A stretch of 12,598 nucleotides of DNA from positions 1-12,598 of the forward strand of contig JBFLWY010000060.1 in assembly GCA_040757355.1 (NCBI GenBank), given 5' to 3'. Positions 1-6,535 of the stretch are shown here, piece after piece. The DNA comes from DTYU01 sp040757355 (GTDB lineage: Bacteria > Bacillota > Desulfotomaculia > Desulfotomaculales > Ammonificaceae). Every line of letters starts with the position of its first letter. Position 1 is the first letter of the stretch. The notes under the pieces were generated by a model, which had not been told where the DNA came from, made no database searches, and saw nothing but the letters and a program-made list of their open reading frames with translations. The translations under genes were made by a program, and so were the position numbers.

Positions 1-76
1 TGTTCGTGAAGAGTCCCAGAAGCCCTATAAACCCCAAAAGCCCCAGGTACTTTAGAGGTGAACCTTTAATACCCAT
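1..76 (-). CDS. N-terminus of small hydrophobic membrane protein (partial, off left edge)
   Basis: Seen: on the minus strand an ATG (74-76) opens a frame that stays open to the edge, 25 codons. An AGGAGG (88-93) lies 11 nt upstream, and a TTGACA-type promoter lies further up. The peptide begins MGIKGSPLKYLGLLGF and continues with Leu/Gly/Ile/Phe-rich sequence, as expected of a first transmembrane segment after a short basic N-terminus. It resembles the start of small Firmicute membrane proteins annotated DUF3796; that link is a weak inference from so few residues. The gene is divergent from the AbrB antitoxin gene at 304. The combination of ribosome binding site, promoter and a hydrophobic start makes a real gene likely, but its function cannot be told from this fragment. 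Confidence 0.6.
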   Translation of the reverse strand, partial: MGIKGSPLKYLGLLGFIGLLGLFTN

Positions 77-92
77 CTGCAAAAAGACCTCC

Positions 93-152
93 TGTTACAA
101 CCTTATAACTTTATGTTATTTATTTGTAACATGTAATATCGTCGGATGTCAA
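93..152 (-). promoter_or_regulatory. Promoter with overlapping inverted-repeat operator for the minus-strand membrane protein gene
   Basis: Minus-strand -35 TTGACA (147-152, perfect) and -10 TACAAA (123-128) are separated by 18 nt. An 8-bp perfect inverted repeat, TGTTACAA (93-100) and TTGTAACA (124-131), covers the -10 box with one arm; the other arm falls just downstream of the expected start site and abuts the ribosome binding site. A repressor binding both arms would block transcription. The boxes and repeat are seen; the regulatory role is inferred. Confidence 0.45.
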
Positions 153-242
153 GAGTCAGGCATAACAATTGATTAATATCCCGGGGGTAATGAATACGGC
201 CGGGGGCAGAAGGCTTGTCGGTCCTTGCGTGTTGCTTTATCA

Positions 243-287
243 TTTACTTCTTGTTTTACTTTATGGTAAATTAACACAAAAGGTAAA
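243..287 (+). promoter_or_regulatory. Symmetric TTTAC/GTAAA half-site array upstream of abrB-type antitoxin
   Basis: Two TTTAC half sites (243-247, 255-259) are followed by two GTAAA half sites (266-270, 283-287), giving nested inverted repeats; the inner pair is TTTAC-N6-GTAAA. The array ends a few bases before the AAGGGGG ribosome binding site of the antitoxin gene. A weak extended -10 (TGGTAAATT, 264-272) is contained in it. AbrB-type antitoxins are known to repress their own operons through inverted repeats, so autoregulation is the likely role, by inference. Confidence 0.4.
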
Positions 288-303
288 GCAAAGGGGGCTA
301 TTG

Positions 304-570
304 ATGACAGTTAAAGTTTCGGGCCGGGGGCAGATTTGCTTGCCCGCTGTTTTCCGGAAACGTTTCAAGATCGCCGCCGGCGACGTTTTGGAGGTTTTGG
401 AAAGCGGGGGAAGCCTGGTGTTGTGCCCGCTCCGGGGGAAAAAGGACAGAAAAGAAACGGCCGCTTTGCTTGAGCGGACGGCTGGCACCTGGAAGCACAT
501 AACCGGGGACGGAGCAGAAATCATACGGGAGCTACGCCAGGGGAGCACGCGTGATGTCTGGGGAGATTAA
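304..570 (+). CDS. AbrB/SpoVT-type antitoxin (VapB-like)
   Basis: An 88-residue protein. Residues 1-45 form a SpoVT/AbrB swapped-hairpin DNA-binding domain, recognisable from MTVKVSGRGQICLPAVFRKR and the following GDVLEV segment, which matches the family pattern of a 'GQI.LP..IR...I..GD.LE' core. The charged C-terminal half is the part that would wrap a PIN toxin. The start chosen is ATG 304, because AAGGGGG (291-297) sits 6 nt before it. The frame runs open upstream to a TTG at 169, but that extension contains no family sequence and has no ribosome binding site. The stop overlaps the start of a PIN-domain reading frame (554) by 17 nt, the usual antitoxin-toxin coupling. The toxin is broken, so this antitoxin may now be a solitary regulator or simply a remnant. 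Confidence 0.8.
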   Translation: MTVKVSGRGQICLPAVFRKRFKIAAGDVLEVLESGGSLVLCPLRGKKDRKETAALLERTAGTWKHITGDGAEIIRELRQGSTRDVWGD

Positions 571-688
571 GCCGGTCTTGATAGATACTGACGTTTTCAT
601 CAACCATCTCCGCGGCCGGGTACAGGATACCCAGTTTTTATACGCGGCATTATTCTTTTATACCCGGGTTGTTATTGACCTCGCCTGA
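554..688 (+). pseudogene. Truncated VapC-like PIN-domain toxin
   Basis: The frame opens with ATG 554 (or GTG 551), overlapping the antitoxin gene. It encodes 44 residues. The N-terminus carries the first PIN motif, VLIDTDVFINHLRG, with the acidic D11 and D13 that bind metal in PIN ribonucleases (residues 8-21). After about residue 22 the sequence no longer resembles the family, and a TGA ends it at 686-688. A normal VapC is about 130 residues and needs three further acidic positions, so this product cannot be an active toxin. Recognition of the PIN start is fairly sure; where exactly the deletion or frameshift lies is not visible. Confidence 0.7.
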
Positions 689-774
689 TGTATTTGTACC
701 GCTGGAAGAATAGGGTGAAACGTAGGAAGATCCACTGGATCAGCGGTTTGGAATAAGGAAGATGCGATTAAGCT

Positions 775-963
775 GTGGTGATTAAATGTTGGACGTCAAA
801 GAATGTTGGGAAGGCGACCCGGCACACACGGCTGCGGACGAAGATCCGGTACGCCCTCGAATACCTCGACCTGAAGTACCTGTACCGGGAGGAGCCCGTG
901 GTGGCGACGAAGGAACTGGAAGAGGTATCCTTGGCGGAGGTGGCGGCCGGGGAAGAGGAATGA
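775..963 (+). pseudogene. Unrecognised short ORF, probably C-terminal gene fragment
   Basis: An open frame from GTG 775 to TGA 961-963, 62 residues. From about residue 11 it looks truly coding: mixed helix-forming residues with Arg/Lys-rich RTKIRYALEYLDLKYLYRE, then an acidic tail, and GC-rich third positions as in the cas genes. There is no clear ribosome binding site before the GTG, and the first residues look unlike the rest, so I read it as the tail of a longer, deleted protein. I do not recognise the family. The opposite strand shows only overlapping shadow frames. Confidence 0.3.
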
Positions 964-1039
964 AACAAAGGCTCGACAGTTACCCCGAATCTGCCGGAGT
1001 TTTAGAAAACGAAGTCGGCCTTTCAGATTGTTGACTATT

Positions 1040-1492
1040 CTACCGGCGCGGCCGGCGATGATTGTTACCGGCCATCTTGAATATTTCGAGCAACTCACGG
1101 TCGGAGAGTTCGGTGAGCCACTGCTCCCCGGCGGAAACAGTCATTTCCGCGAGCTCCTTTTTTAGCTTTAGCATCTCGTCAATTTTCTCTTCGAAGGTGC
1201 CGAGGGTGATCAGCCGGTAGACGATAACCTTTTTAGTCTGGCCGATCCTGTAGGTCCTGTCCGTCGCCTGGGCTTCTACGGCAGGGTTCCACCACAGATC
1301 GTAGTGGATCACGTTGGTGGCTGCGGTGAGATTCAAACCGGTACCGCCCGCCTTTAAGGAGACAATTAGCACGGGATGGCGGCCGCCGCCCTGGAAGTCT
1401 TCGACCAGCTTATCTCGCTTTGTCCTCGGAAGGCCGCCGTGGAAAAAGAGAACGTCTTCCTTGAGTTCCCGGCTGATCATCTCTACCAGCAA
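1040..1492 (-). pseudogene. SNF2 helicase, C-terminal part after a frameshift
   Basis: This frame holds the second half of the helicase C-lobe that the upstream frame (1483-4635) lacks. It begins LLVEMISRELKEDVLFFHGG and contains motif V (SLKAGGTGLNLT) and motif VI (QATDRTYRIGQ), followed by the RLITLGTFEEKI segment typical of SNF2 proteins and a short C-terminal tail. It has no start codon with a ribosome binding site; the TTG at 1490-1492 is only where the open frame begins. The two frames overlap by 10 nt at a run of six Gs. It is therefore translated only if the frame is restored by an extra G, by ribosomal -1 slippage or by transcript slippage. Without it the upstream product would lack motifs V and VI and could not work as a translocase. 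Together the two parts make 1198 residues. Confidence 0.85.
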
Positions 1493-4400
1493 CCCCCCAT
1501 TTCCCTGTATTGGGTGAAGACCAGCACCTTTTCTTTAGCCAGGATGATCTTTTCGATGAGCTCCACGGTTTTCTCCGCCTTACCGGAAAGCTCCTTGGCG
1601 GCGCTCCCTTTCTTGGTATAGTGGGCGGGGTGGTTGCAGATCTGCTTGAGGGAAGTGATCAGCTTGAAAATCAGGCCCTTTCTTTTTATCCCTTCGCTCT
1701 CCTGGATCTCTCGCATGGCGGTGTCCACCACCTGCTGGTAGATGGCGGCCTGCTCTTTGGTAAGGCGGCAGTACTCATTGGTAATGAGCTTGTCGGGCAG
1801 GTCTTTGATGATGGACCGGTCGGTCTTGAGTCTTCTCAAAATAAAGGGGGCGGCGGCCTTTTTCAGCCTGTTTATTCTGTCCTGGTCGCGGTATTTTTCT
1901 ATGGGCACGGCGAAGCGGCGGGTGAAGTCCGGAAGACTTCCAAAATACCCCCGGTTGATGAAGTCAAAGATGCTCCACAACTCGGTGAGCCGGTTTTCTA
2001 CGGGTGTTCCGCTCAGGGCCAGGCGAACCTTCGCCGGCAGCGACTTTACGGCCTTCGTCTGCTCGCTGTTAGGGTTCTTGATGTTCTGTGCTTCGTCAAT
2101 AACCGCCAGGCTCCACTCTTTGCTTTTGAATTTGCCGAGATCCCGGCGCAGAACACCGTAGGTGGTGATTACGATGTCGGTGCCGGAGGTGTACAGCCGG
2201 CGCTCTGCGCCGTGGTAAACGGCGACGCTTAAGGAGGGGGCGAAACGGACGCACTCCTTCATCCAGTTGCCCGCCAGTGTCGTGGGGCAGATGACCAGCG
2301 CCGGGGAGCCGAGCCGTTTCTCTTCTTTGAGCTTTAAAATCAGCGCGAGCACCTGGATGGTTTTGCCAAGCCCCATATCGTCGGCTAAGCAGCAGCCGAG
2401 ACCCCTGACGGTGTTTGTGTAGAGCCACTGGTAGCCCCTTTTCTGGTACGGCCGCAGGTTCGCCTTCAGGCCCTCCGGCACCGCCGGGCGTAAAGCGCCG
2501 CCGGTCAACCCGTCCAGCACCCTTTTAAGGGCCTCGTCGGGGTTAAAGGCCGTCTCTTGTAGTTCGCCGGTCAGCGAAGCCCGCAGCAGTTCCATGGAAG
2601 AAGGCCTGGGCAGGGGTTTGTTGAGCTGCTGGAGAATGCTTTTTACTTCTTCGGGCTTGAGCAGCAGGTACTGGTCCTTGAACCTGACCAGACCGGTAGC
2701 GGAACCGGCCAGTGCGACAAACTCCTCTTTGGTCAGGGTGGTTTCGCCCAGGGCTACTTCCCAGGAAAAATTCAGGACTTTCTCTAAGCTAAGGTAGGAG
2801 ACCTGGTTGCCGTTGTATGCCGCTTTGACGGCCACCCTTGCCGTAGAGAATCTTTTCAGTTCCTTCGGGACGACCACGCTTATTCCTAAGAAATTTAGTA
2901 TTTCCTGCCCCCGGCTCAAAAAATCGGCCATTTCCAAGGGTTCTATGAGCAGAGGGTTTTCCCCTTTGCTGTTCAAAACATCTTTCAGCCCCGGGAGGTA
3001 TTCGGCGGCCAGGGTAATCTGCCTGGCCACTTCACTGCGGACCTCTTCCGCCGGGCGGGAAAATATCTCCCCGGCGCGGCCGAAGATCCGAGCCAGCGGC
3101 AAAGGGGGCGTCAGCGGGTCGTTTTTGTTCTCCACCTCTATCTGCAGCTTGAACTTGTCTTCCTTTTCGGGCAGTTCGATCCTGATTACTGGGGAAATAT
3201 CTCCGGCCTGGGCGTGAAGCCTGGCCAGCCAATCGGCAACCGCTTTGGCGGTCTGTTTTTCCTCAAAGCGGCCGGCGGCGTAGCGCGCTCCCTTGAAAAA
3301 GGTGTTACAAAGCTTATCTTCCTGCTCGATGCCGGAAAAACGGCGGACCAGGTAAGAGAGAATCAGGGAGAGGACCTCCAGAGCGGCCTCCCGGCCGGCA
3401 AGCACGGCCTGATCCTTCTCGCGGAAAACAAAGCCGGCAGGCATGATTTTAATTAGGCATTCAATCGCTTCGTTGATCTTTTCCGAGTTGACCAGCGGAA
3501 TGTAGCGGACGGAGAAATTCCCGTCCGGATCACTGACCACTTCCGGCAGGTATGCCGCTTCTCGGGCCAGCGCCCCGGCAACGGCGACGGCCAAGTTCAA
3601 AAACCTTGCCGATGGAGAGTTGCCTTCCAAAGAAGGGTTCAAGGGCAGCTTCACAAAAAGCTCAAGCAGGCGGTCCGCGCCGGTTATTTCACCGGGTGTT
3701 TTTTTCAACGCCAGCTTGCCGTTGATCGCTTCAGGAATTCTCTTGCTTGACTTTTCGCCCGTTAAAAGGTCCGGCAGCCCAGCGGGGAAAACGAAGAAAT
3801 TGACGTCGGATAAAGTGAAACAGGCATTGGCGGGGTAAAGCAAGCAGAAATGAACGTTTTCAAAGGAAACGCCGTCTTCCAAAAGGGTTAATTCTTCTAA
3901 GGCCCTGGTGACGCCTTGATAAGCCTTCAGCAGGTATTTTTTGAAGTCCCCCGCCGGGTAGAACAAAGGGGAACCGGTTAACAGGACGGATAAGGCCTCT
4001 TTCCCCGCGTTCTCGAAGGCCAGGTCGAGCGCCACCTGATGCACCTGTTCGCCTGCGGGCACGGTTACTTCGGTATAAGGGATAAAGGCATCCCTTTTCG
4101 CCTCCCCGGCAGAAAAACCCGCCGCCTCCATCAGTTCACCGGCGCTTACCCCCCGCAGTTCAAAGATGATAAAGGGATTTTTGTCTATTTCGTTGGCCAG
4201 GAGGTAATACACCGCGGCTAAGTGCTTGCAGGGGTTTGCCCAGTCGGGGCAGGAACAGTTCGCCGTGAGGTCTTTCCAGGAAGCCGGCAGGAGGTAAATT
4301 TTTTGTTTCTGTAGCACCGCGAGCATTTCTTCCGGCAGTTTTCCCAGCGACAACTGGGAAGCCAGTACTGGATTTTCGGCAATAACTGCTTTTATCTTCG

Positions 4401-4635
4401 CCTTTTGTTTCTCATCAAACTTTCTTAGACTTATCTTTACCCTGTAGGGAGTGGGGCGGGAGCCCTTTACCCTGGCCAAAACCTCGCCGTTCTCAACCTG
4501 GATCTCCTTAACCATTCCCCCGCCGGCGTATCTTCTGCCCCGCGGGAGCCTGTTGGTGTTGTAGTCGATCCTTTCCATCGCCTCGATCCAGGCGTTTCCC
4601 CACCACGTTTTTCCGAAGATCCTCCGGGTAGCCAT
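1483..4635 (-). CDS. SWIM zinc-finger / SNF2-family DNA helicase (frameshifted; N-terminal and main part)
   Basis: A SNF2-family ATP-dependent translocase fused to a SWIM zinc finger. Residues 1-150 resemble the stand-alone SWIM proteins (B. subtilis YwqB type: GKTWWGNAW, NRLPRGR) and carry the CxCx6CxH ligands C127, C129, C136 and H138. A long middle region follows. The ATPase lobe has motif I DDMGLGKT (K758), motif II DEAQ (847-850), motif III LALSGTPVENR and RRLKTD. In B. subtilis the helicase (YwqA) and SWIM protein are separate, so this is a fusion of that pair. The start is ATG 4633-4635, with AAAGGGCAGG upstream. The frame is open up to TTG 4779, but that TTG is the -35 box of the gene's own promoter. 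The frame ends early after FTQYREMGGCW because of a frameshift at 1493-1498; the rest of the helicase is at 1040-1492. Confidence 0.88.
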   Translation of the reverse strand: MATRRIFGKTWWGNAWIEAMERIDYNTNRLPRGRRYAGGGMVKEIQVENGEVLARVKGSRPTPYRVKISLRKFDEKQKAKIKAVIAENPVLASQLSLGKLPEEMLAVLQKQKIYLLPASWKDLTANCSCPDWANPCKHLAAVYYLLANEIDKNPFIIFELRGVSAGELMEAAGFSAGEAKRDAFIPYTEVTVPAGEQVHQVALDLAFENAGKEALSVLLTGSPLFYPAGDFKKYLLKAYQGVTRALEELTLLEDGVSFENVHFCLLYPANACFTLSDVNFFVFPAGLPDLLTGEKSSKRIPEAINGKLALKKTPGEITGADRLLELFVKLPLNPSLEGNSPSARFLNLAVAVAGALAREAAYLPEVVSDPDGNFSVRYIPLVNSEKINEAIECLIKIMPAGFVFREKDQAVLAGREAALEVLSLILSYLVRRFSGIEQEDKLCNTFFKGARYAAGRFEEKQTAKAVADWLARLHAQAGDISPVIRIELPEKEDKFKLQIEVENKNDPLTPPLPLARIFGRAGEIFSRPAEEVRSEVARQITLAAEYLPGLKDVLNSKGENPLLIEPLEMADFLSRGQEILNFLGISVVVPKELKRFSTARVAVKAAYNGNQVSYLSLEKVLNFSWEVALGETTLTKEEFVALAGSATGLVRFKDQYLLLKPEEVKSILQQLNKPLPRPSSMELLRASLTGELQETAFNPDEALKRVLDGLTGGALRPAVPEGLKANLRPYQKRGYQWLYTNTVRGLGCCLADDMGLGKTIQVLALILKLKEEKRLGSPALVICPTTLAGNWMKECVRFAPSLSVAVYHGAERRLYTSGTDIVITTYGVLRRDLGKFKSKEWSLAVIDEAQNIKNPNSEQTKAVKSLPAKVRLALSGTPVENRLTELWSIFDFINRGYFGSLPDFTRRFAVPIEKYRDQDRINRLKKAAAPFILRRLKTDRSIIKDLPDKLITNEYCRLTKEQAAIYQQVVDTAMREIQESEGIKRKGLIFKLITSLKQICNHPAHYTKKGSAAKELSGKAEKTVELIEKIILAKEKVLVFTQYREMGGCW

Positions 4636-4749
4636 CTCGACCTGCCCTTTCGTGAAACTTCTGTATGCTGCTTCTGCAGCCGGCTGCTCGTTCTCCGGCG
4701 CTGTCGGGCGCGGTTGCGACCTGCCCCTTTCCTGAACAGTCCCCGCTAA

Positions 4750-4779
4750 AATATAGCAGGCTCCCGTCTTGGGCGTCAA
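4750..4779 (-). promoter_or_regulatory. Sigma-A-type promoter for the SNF2 helicase gene
   Basis: On the minus strand, -35 TTGACG (4774-4779) and -10 TATATT (4750-4755) are separated by 18 nt. The transcript would start near 4743 and carry about 108 nt of leader to the ATG at 4635. This placement rules out the TTG at 4777-4779 as the start codon. Confidence 0.6.
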
Positions 4780-4841
4780 GGATGATGCTCGTTAGGATAG
4801 GCCGGTGAGTTTTCCGCCGGAAGACGAGTATTAGGACAAGG

Positions 4842-4869
4842 GGCGGCAAAGAGTCTTGCCGCCTTTTTT
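4842..4869 (+). terminator. Intrinsic terminator, plus strand, with no gene in front of it
   Basis: A perfect 8-bp stem GGCGGCAA (4842-4849) / TTGCCGCC (4856-4863) has a 6-nt loop and is followed by six Ts (4864-4869). It would stop plus-strand transcripts; the other strand has no matching T run. No plus-strand gene precedes it, since the region upstream is the promoter of the divergent helicase gene. It may end a short RNA started from the overlapping plus-strand boxes TTGGGC (4769-4774) and TAGGAT (4793-4798, 18-nt spacing), or be left over from a lost gene. It also insulates the cas promoter. Confidence 0.85.
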
Positions 4870-4899
4870 GAAACAGGAACCGCAGGGTACCCGTTACCG

Positions 4900-4908
4900 T
4901 GGTATAAA
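4900..4908 (+). promoter_or_regulatory. Probable extended -10 promoter of the cas operon
   Basis: TGGTATAAA at 4900-4908 is an extended -10 (TGn plus TATAAA). No good -35 is seen 16-18 nt upstream, which an extended -10 can tolerate. It lies just after the orphan terminator, giving a leader of about 115 nt before cas8. That leader contains a perfect AGCGCG/CGCGCT hairpin (4917-4933) close to the predicted transcript start. Confidence 0.4.
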
Positions 4909-5014
4909 CAAATTCAAGCGCGGATGGCGCGCTGAAAAACGCGGTTTAAGACAAAACGGCTCTGGCAAGGGAGGAAAAAGTAACCAGGCGTCGAATGATA
5001 GCAATTGATGGGGT

Positions 5015-5032
5015 CTCCTAAGAGGAGGTGAT
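5015..5032 (+). promoter_or_regulatory. cas8 ribosome binding site with small sequestering hairpin
   Basis: AGGAGGTGAT (5023-5032), a near-perfect anti-16S match, runs directly into the cas8 ATG at 5033. The CTCCT at 5015-5019 can pair with AGGAG (5023-5027) across a 3-nt loop and so cover the site. The stem is only 5 bp, so any control, for example by temperature, is speculative. Confidence 0.4.
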
Positions 5033-6520
5033 ATGGTGCTCCAATATACCGGCCACCCGTTGTTTGATGTAGGGGTAGCAACTGTTACTGCTTTTCTAGG
5101 CAAGAGCGATCCGGGCTCCGTTACCGAAACGGATTTGGATAAGGTAGCAGCTTTTGTCGAGCGGGAGTACGTCCGAGAGCCGCTGAAGTCTTATTTTAAC
5201 GTTGCTTTTACAAAAAATGCGTGGTTTAATCAATACGCTTTTGAAAAACAGCCCGAAAAACGCCAGGACTACGCGGGGAGGCTCTTACGAAGCTACGATA
5301 AAGGTACTTCGGGAGAACTTTGCGTCTTTACGGGTGAACCAGCGACCGCCGTTGCTTTTTCGGACAAACTCCCGCCCGGGCGGGCCTTCCGGCAGCATAT
5401 TCCGTTACTTACCGGTGAAGGCGTAATTAATTTTCATCCGTGGGGTGATGCGGGGCTGCCGGTATCCGGCAAGGCGGCCCTTTGTTTGCAAGCGTTTCCT
5501 CTCGGCTGCGCTAAGTGTGGCGGCAGGCTTTTGGCCGTGCACTCCGATAATCCCGAACTGGTCTACGACTTTGCGGCGCGTTTCTTGGAATACAACCGCC
5601 AGGCGCTGATGCTGGCCCAGCAGGCGGGGAGTACCAAGATGCCCGAAGCTAAAGCGTCTGCCAAAACGCTGCTGATTGAGACGCTGCTGGAGATCGAACT
5701 GCGGCGCCAGGAGGAAGCTATGGACCAACGGCCGTGTTCGGTCACGGCCTACCATCTAACGAACAGCGGCCAGTCCAATCCGTTAGACGAACGGAATCCG
5801 CCTTTAGAAATATACCATCTGCCGCTTGAGATCACCGGCTTTCTCTTCGCTTTGGTCAGTGCGGTCTACCGCAGTGAGTGGAACGCGATTGCGGAACGGG
5901 CCTGGCGGTTGGCGCTGCCGGCGAAAAAGAAGAAGCAGGCGGAAGCAGGTGGGGGAGAAGACGGCCGGCCCCGCCGGAATTTTCTATACGAAGACCTTTT
6001 CGGGCTGCCCGACAATGCCCCGGTATTTGTCCGCCGTTACTTTTTGAGGATACCGGCGCGCAACCGGCCGGAGGACGACCCTCGCCGCCTGTACTCGCTC
6101 AGGGACGAGGCAAGCCTTGTCTCCTGGAAGCTAACCGACCTTTTATTACGGAAGGTGATGAATGTGGATAAAGAACGTGTCCAGCAGATCCGAGAGCTCG
6201 CCGACCGCCTGGCCGCCTATATCAGCGGGGAAAACGACCGGCGGTTTTTCACCGAGTTTTTCAGCGAGCGTAATTACGAGTTATTCCGCAACGCCTTGAT
6301 TAAGGCCAATCTCGCTCACGTCAAGCGCGGCCACCCGCCGCTGGTCACGCTCGATCCTTACATCGAGATTTTTGAAGAAGGGACCGACGTGGCGCGACCC
6401 GATTGGCGTTTGGCGCGAGATCTTGTGCTTATCCGGATGATTGAGCAGCTTTATAACCTCGGCTGGCTCGGTAAAAATATTGACGTTCTGCCCGAAACCA
6501 CCGAAGATACAGAAGAATAA
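5033..6520 (+). CDS. cas8b1: Type I-B CRISPR large subunit Cas8b1/Cst1
   Basis: Large subunit of the I-B Cascade complex, which recognises the PAM and helps open target DNA. It is 495 residues, in the usual Cst1 range. The Cst1 signature is clear in residues 120-170: IPLLTGEGVINFHPWG, then GLPVSGK, then PLGCAKCGGRL with the second CXXC pair C159/C162. The first CXXC pair of the family is degenerate: only C97 remains, in CVFTGEP. The C-terminal 120 residues look mostly helical and match the place where I-B Cas8 proteins carry the Cas11-like small subunit. A strong ribosome binding site sets the start at ATG 5033. It is the first gene of a tight operon, 15 nt from cas7. The usual cas6 gene ahead of it is absent; a divergent helicase gene lies there instead. 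Confidence 0.88.
   Translation: MVLQYTGHPLFDVGVATVTAFLGKSDPGSVTETDLDKVAAFVEREYVREPLKSYFNVAFTKNAWFNQYAFEKQPEKRQDYAGRLLRSYDKGTSGELCVFTGEPATAVAFSDKLPPGRAFRQHIPLLTGEGVINFHPWGDAGLPVSGKAALCLQAFPLGCAKCGGRLLAVHSDNPELVYDFAARFLEYNRQALMLAQQAGSTKMPEAKASAKTLLIETLLEIELRRQEEAMDQRPCSVTAYHLTNSGQSNPLDERNPPLEIYHLPLEITGFLFALVSAVYRSEWNAIAERAWRLALPAKKKKQAEAGGGEDGRPRRNFLYEDLFGLPDNAPVFVRRYFLRIPARNRPEDDPRRLYSLRDEASLVSWKLTDLLLRKVMNVDKERVQQIRELADRLAAYISGENDRRFFTEFFSERNYELFRNALIKANLAHVKRGHPPLVTLDPYIEIFEEGTDVARPDWRLARDLVLIRMIEQLYNLGWLGKNIDVLPETTEDTEE
6164..6520 (+). CDS. cas11: Candidate Cas11 small subunit from an internal start within cas8
   Basis: Within cas8, GGAAGGTGAT (6150-6159) is a good ribosome binding site, similar in form to the one before cas8 itself. 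An in-frame GTG at 6164-6166 (codon 378) follows at suitable spacing, and an in-frame ATG at 6158 (codon 376) overlaps it. Starting here gives about 118 residues, the charged and helix-rich C-terminus of Cas8 (VQQIRELADRLAAYI onwards). Known: in subtypes I-B, I-C and I-D the small subunit Cas11 is made by internal translation from the 3' part of the large-subunit gene and several copies join Cascade. Seen here: the site, the frame and the length. Inferred: that it is used. No separate cas11 gene is present in the operon, which fits. Confidence 0.45.
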   Translation: MDKERVQQIRELADRLAAYISGENDRRFFTEFFSERNYELFRNALIKANLAHVKRGHPPLVTLDPYIEIFEEGTDVARPDWRLARDLVLIRMIEQLYNLGWLGKNIDVLPETTEDTEE

Positions 6521-6535
6521 GGGAGGGATTGTCAA

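Noticed and set aside
169..303. N-terminal extension of the AbrB antitoxin from TTG 169
   Set aside because: No ribosome binding site, no family similarity, and it contains the operator-like repeats. ATG 304 has a good site and begins the family domain.
688..756. 22-codon frame (ATG 688 to TAA) after the VapC remnant
   Set aside because: Too short, no ribosome binding site and no family resemblance; probably chance or debris.
1510..2232. A 240-codon plus-strand frame opposite the SNF2 helicase gene
   Set aside because: It is antisense to well-conserved helicase motifs, has no recognisable domain and no ribosome binding site. It is a shadow of a GC-rich gene.
4638..4731. Near-identical repeats CGACCTGCCCTTTC (4638-4651) and CGACCTGCCCCTTTC (4717-4731) in the SNF2 leader
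   Set aside because: The second copy has no start codon after it and the repeat is short; it is noted as a possible small duplication of the ribosome-binding region without evident function.
4636..4779. N-terminal extension of the SNF2 protein to TTG 4779
   Set aside because: The TTG is the -35 box of a good promoter, and family similarity begins at the ATG at 4635.
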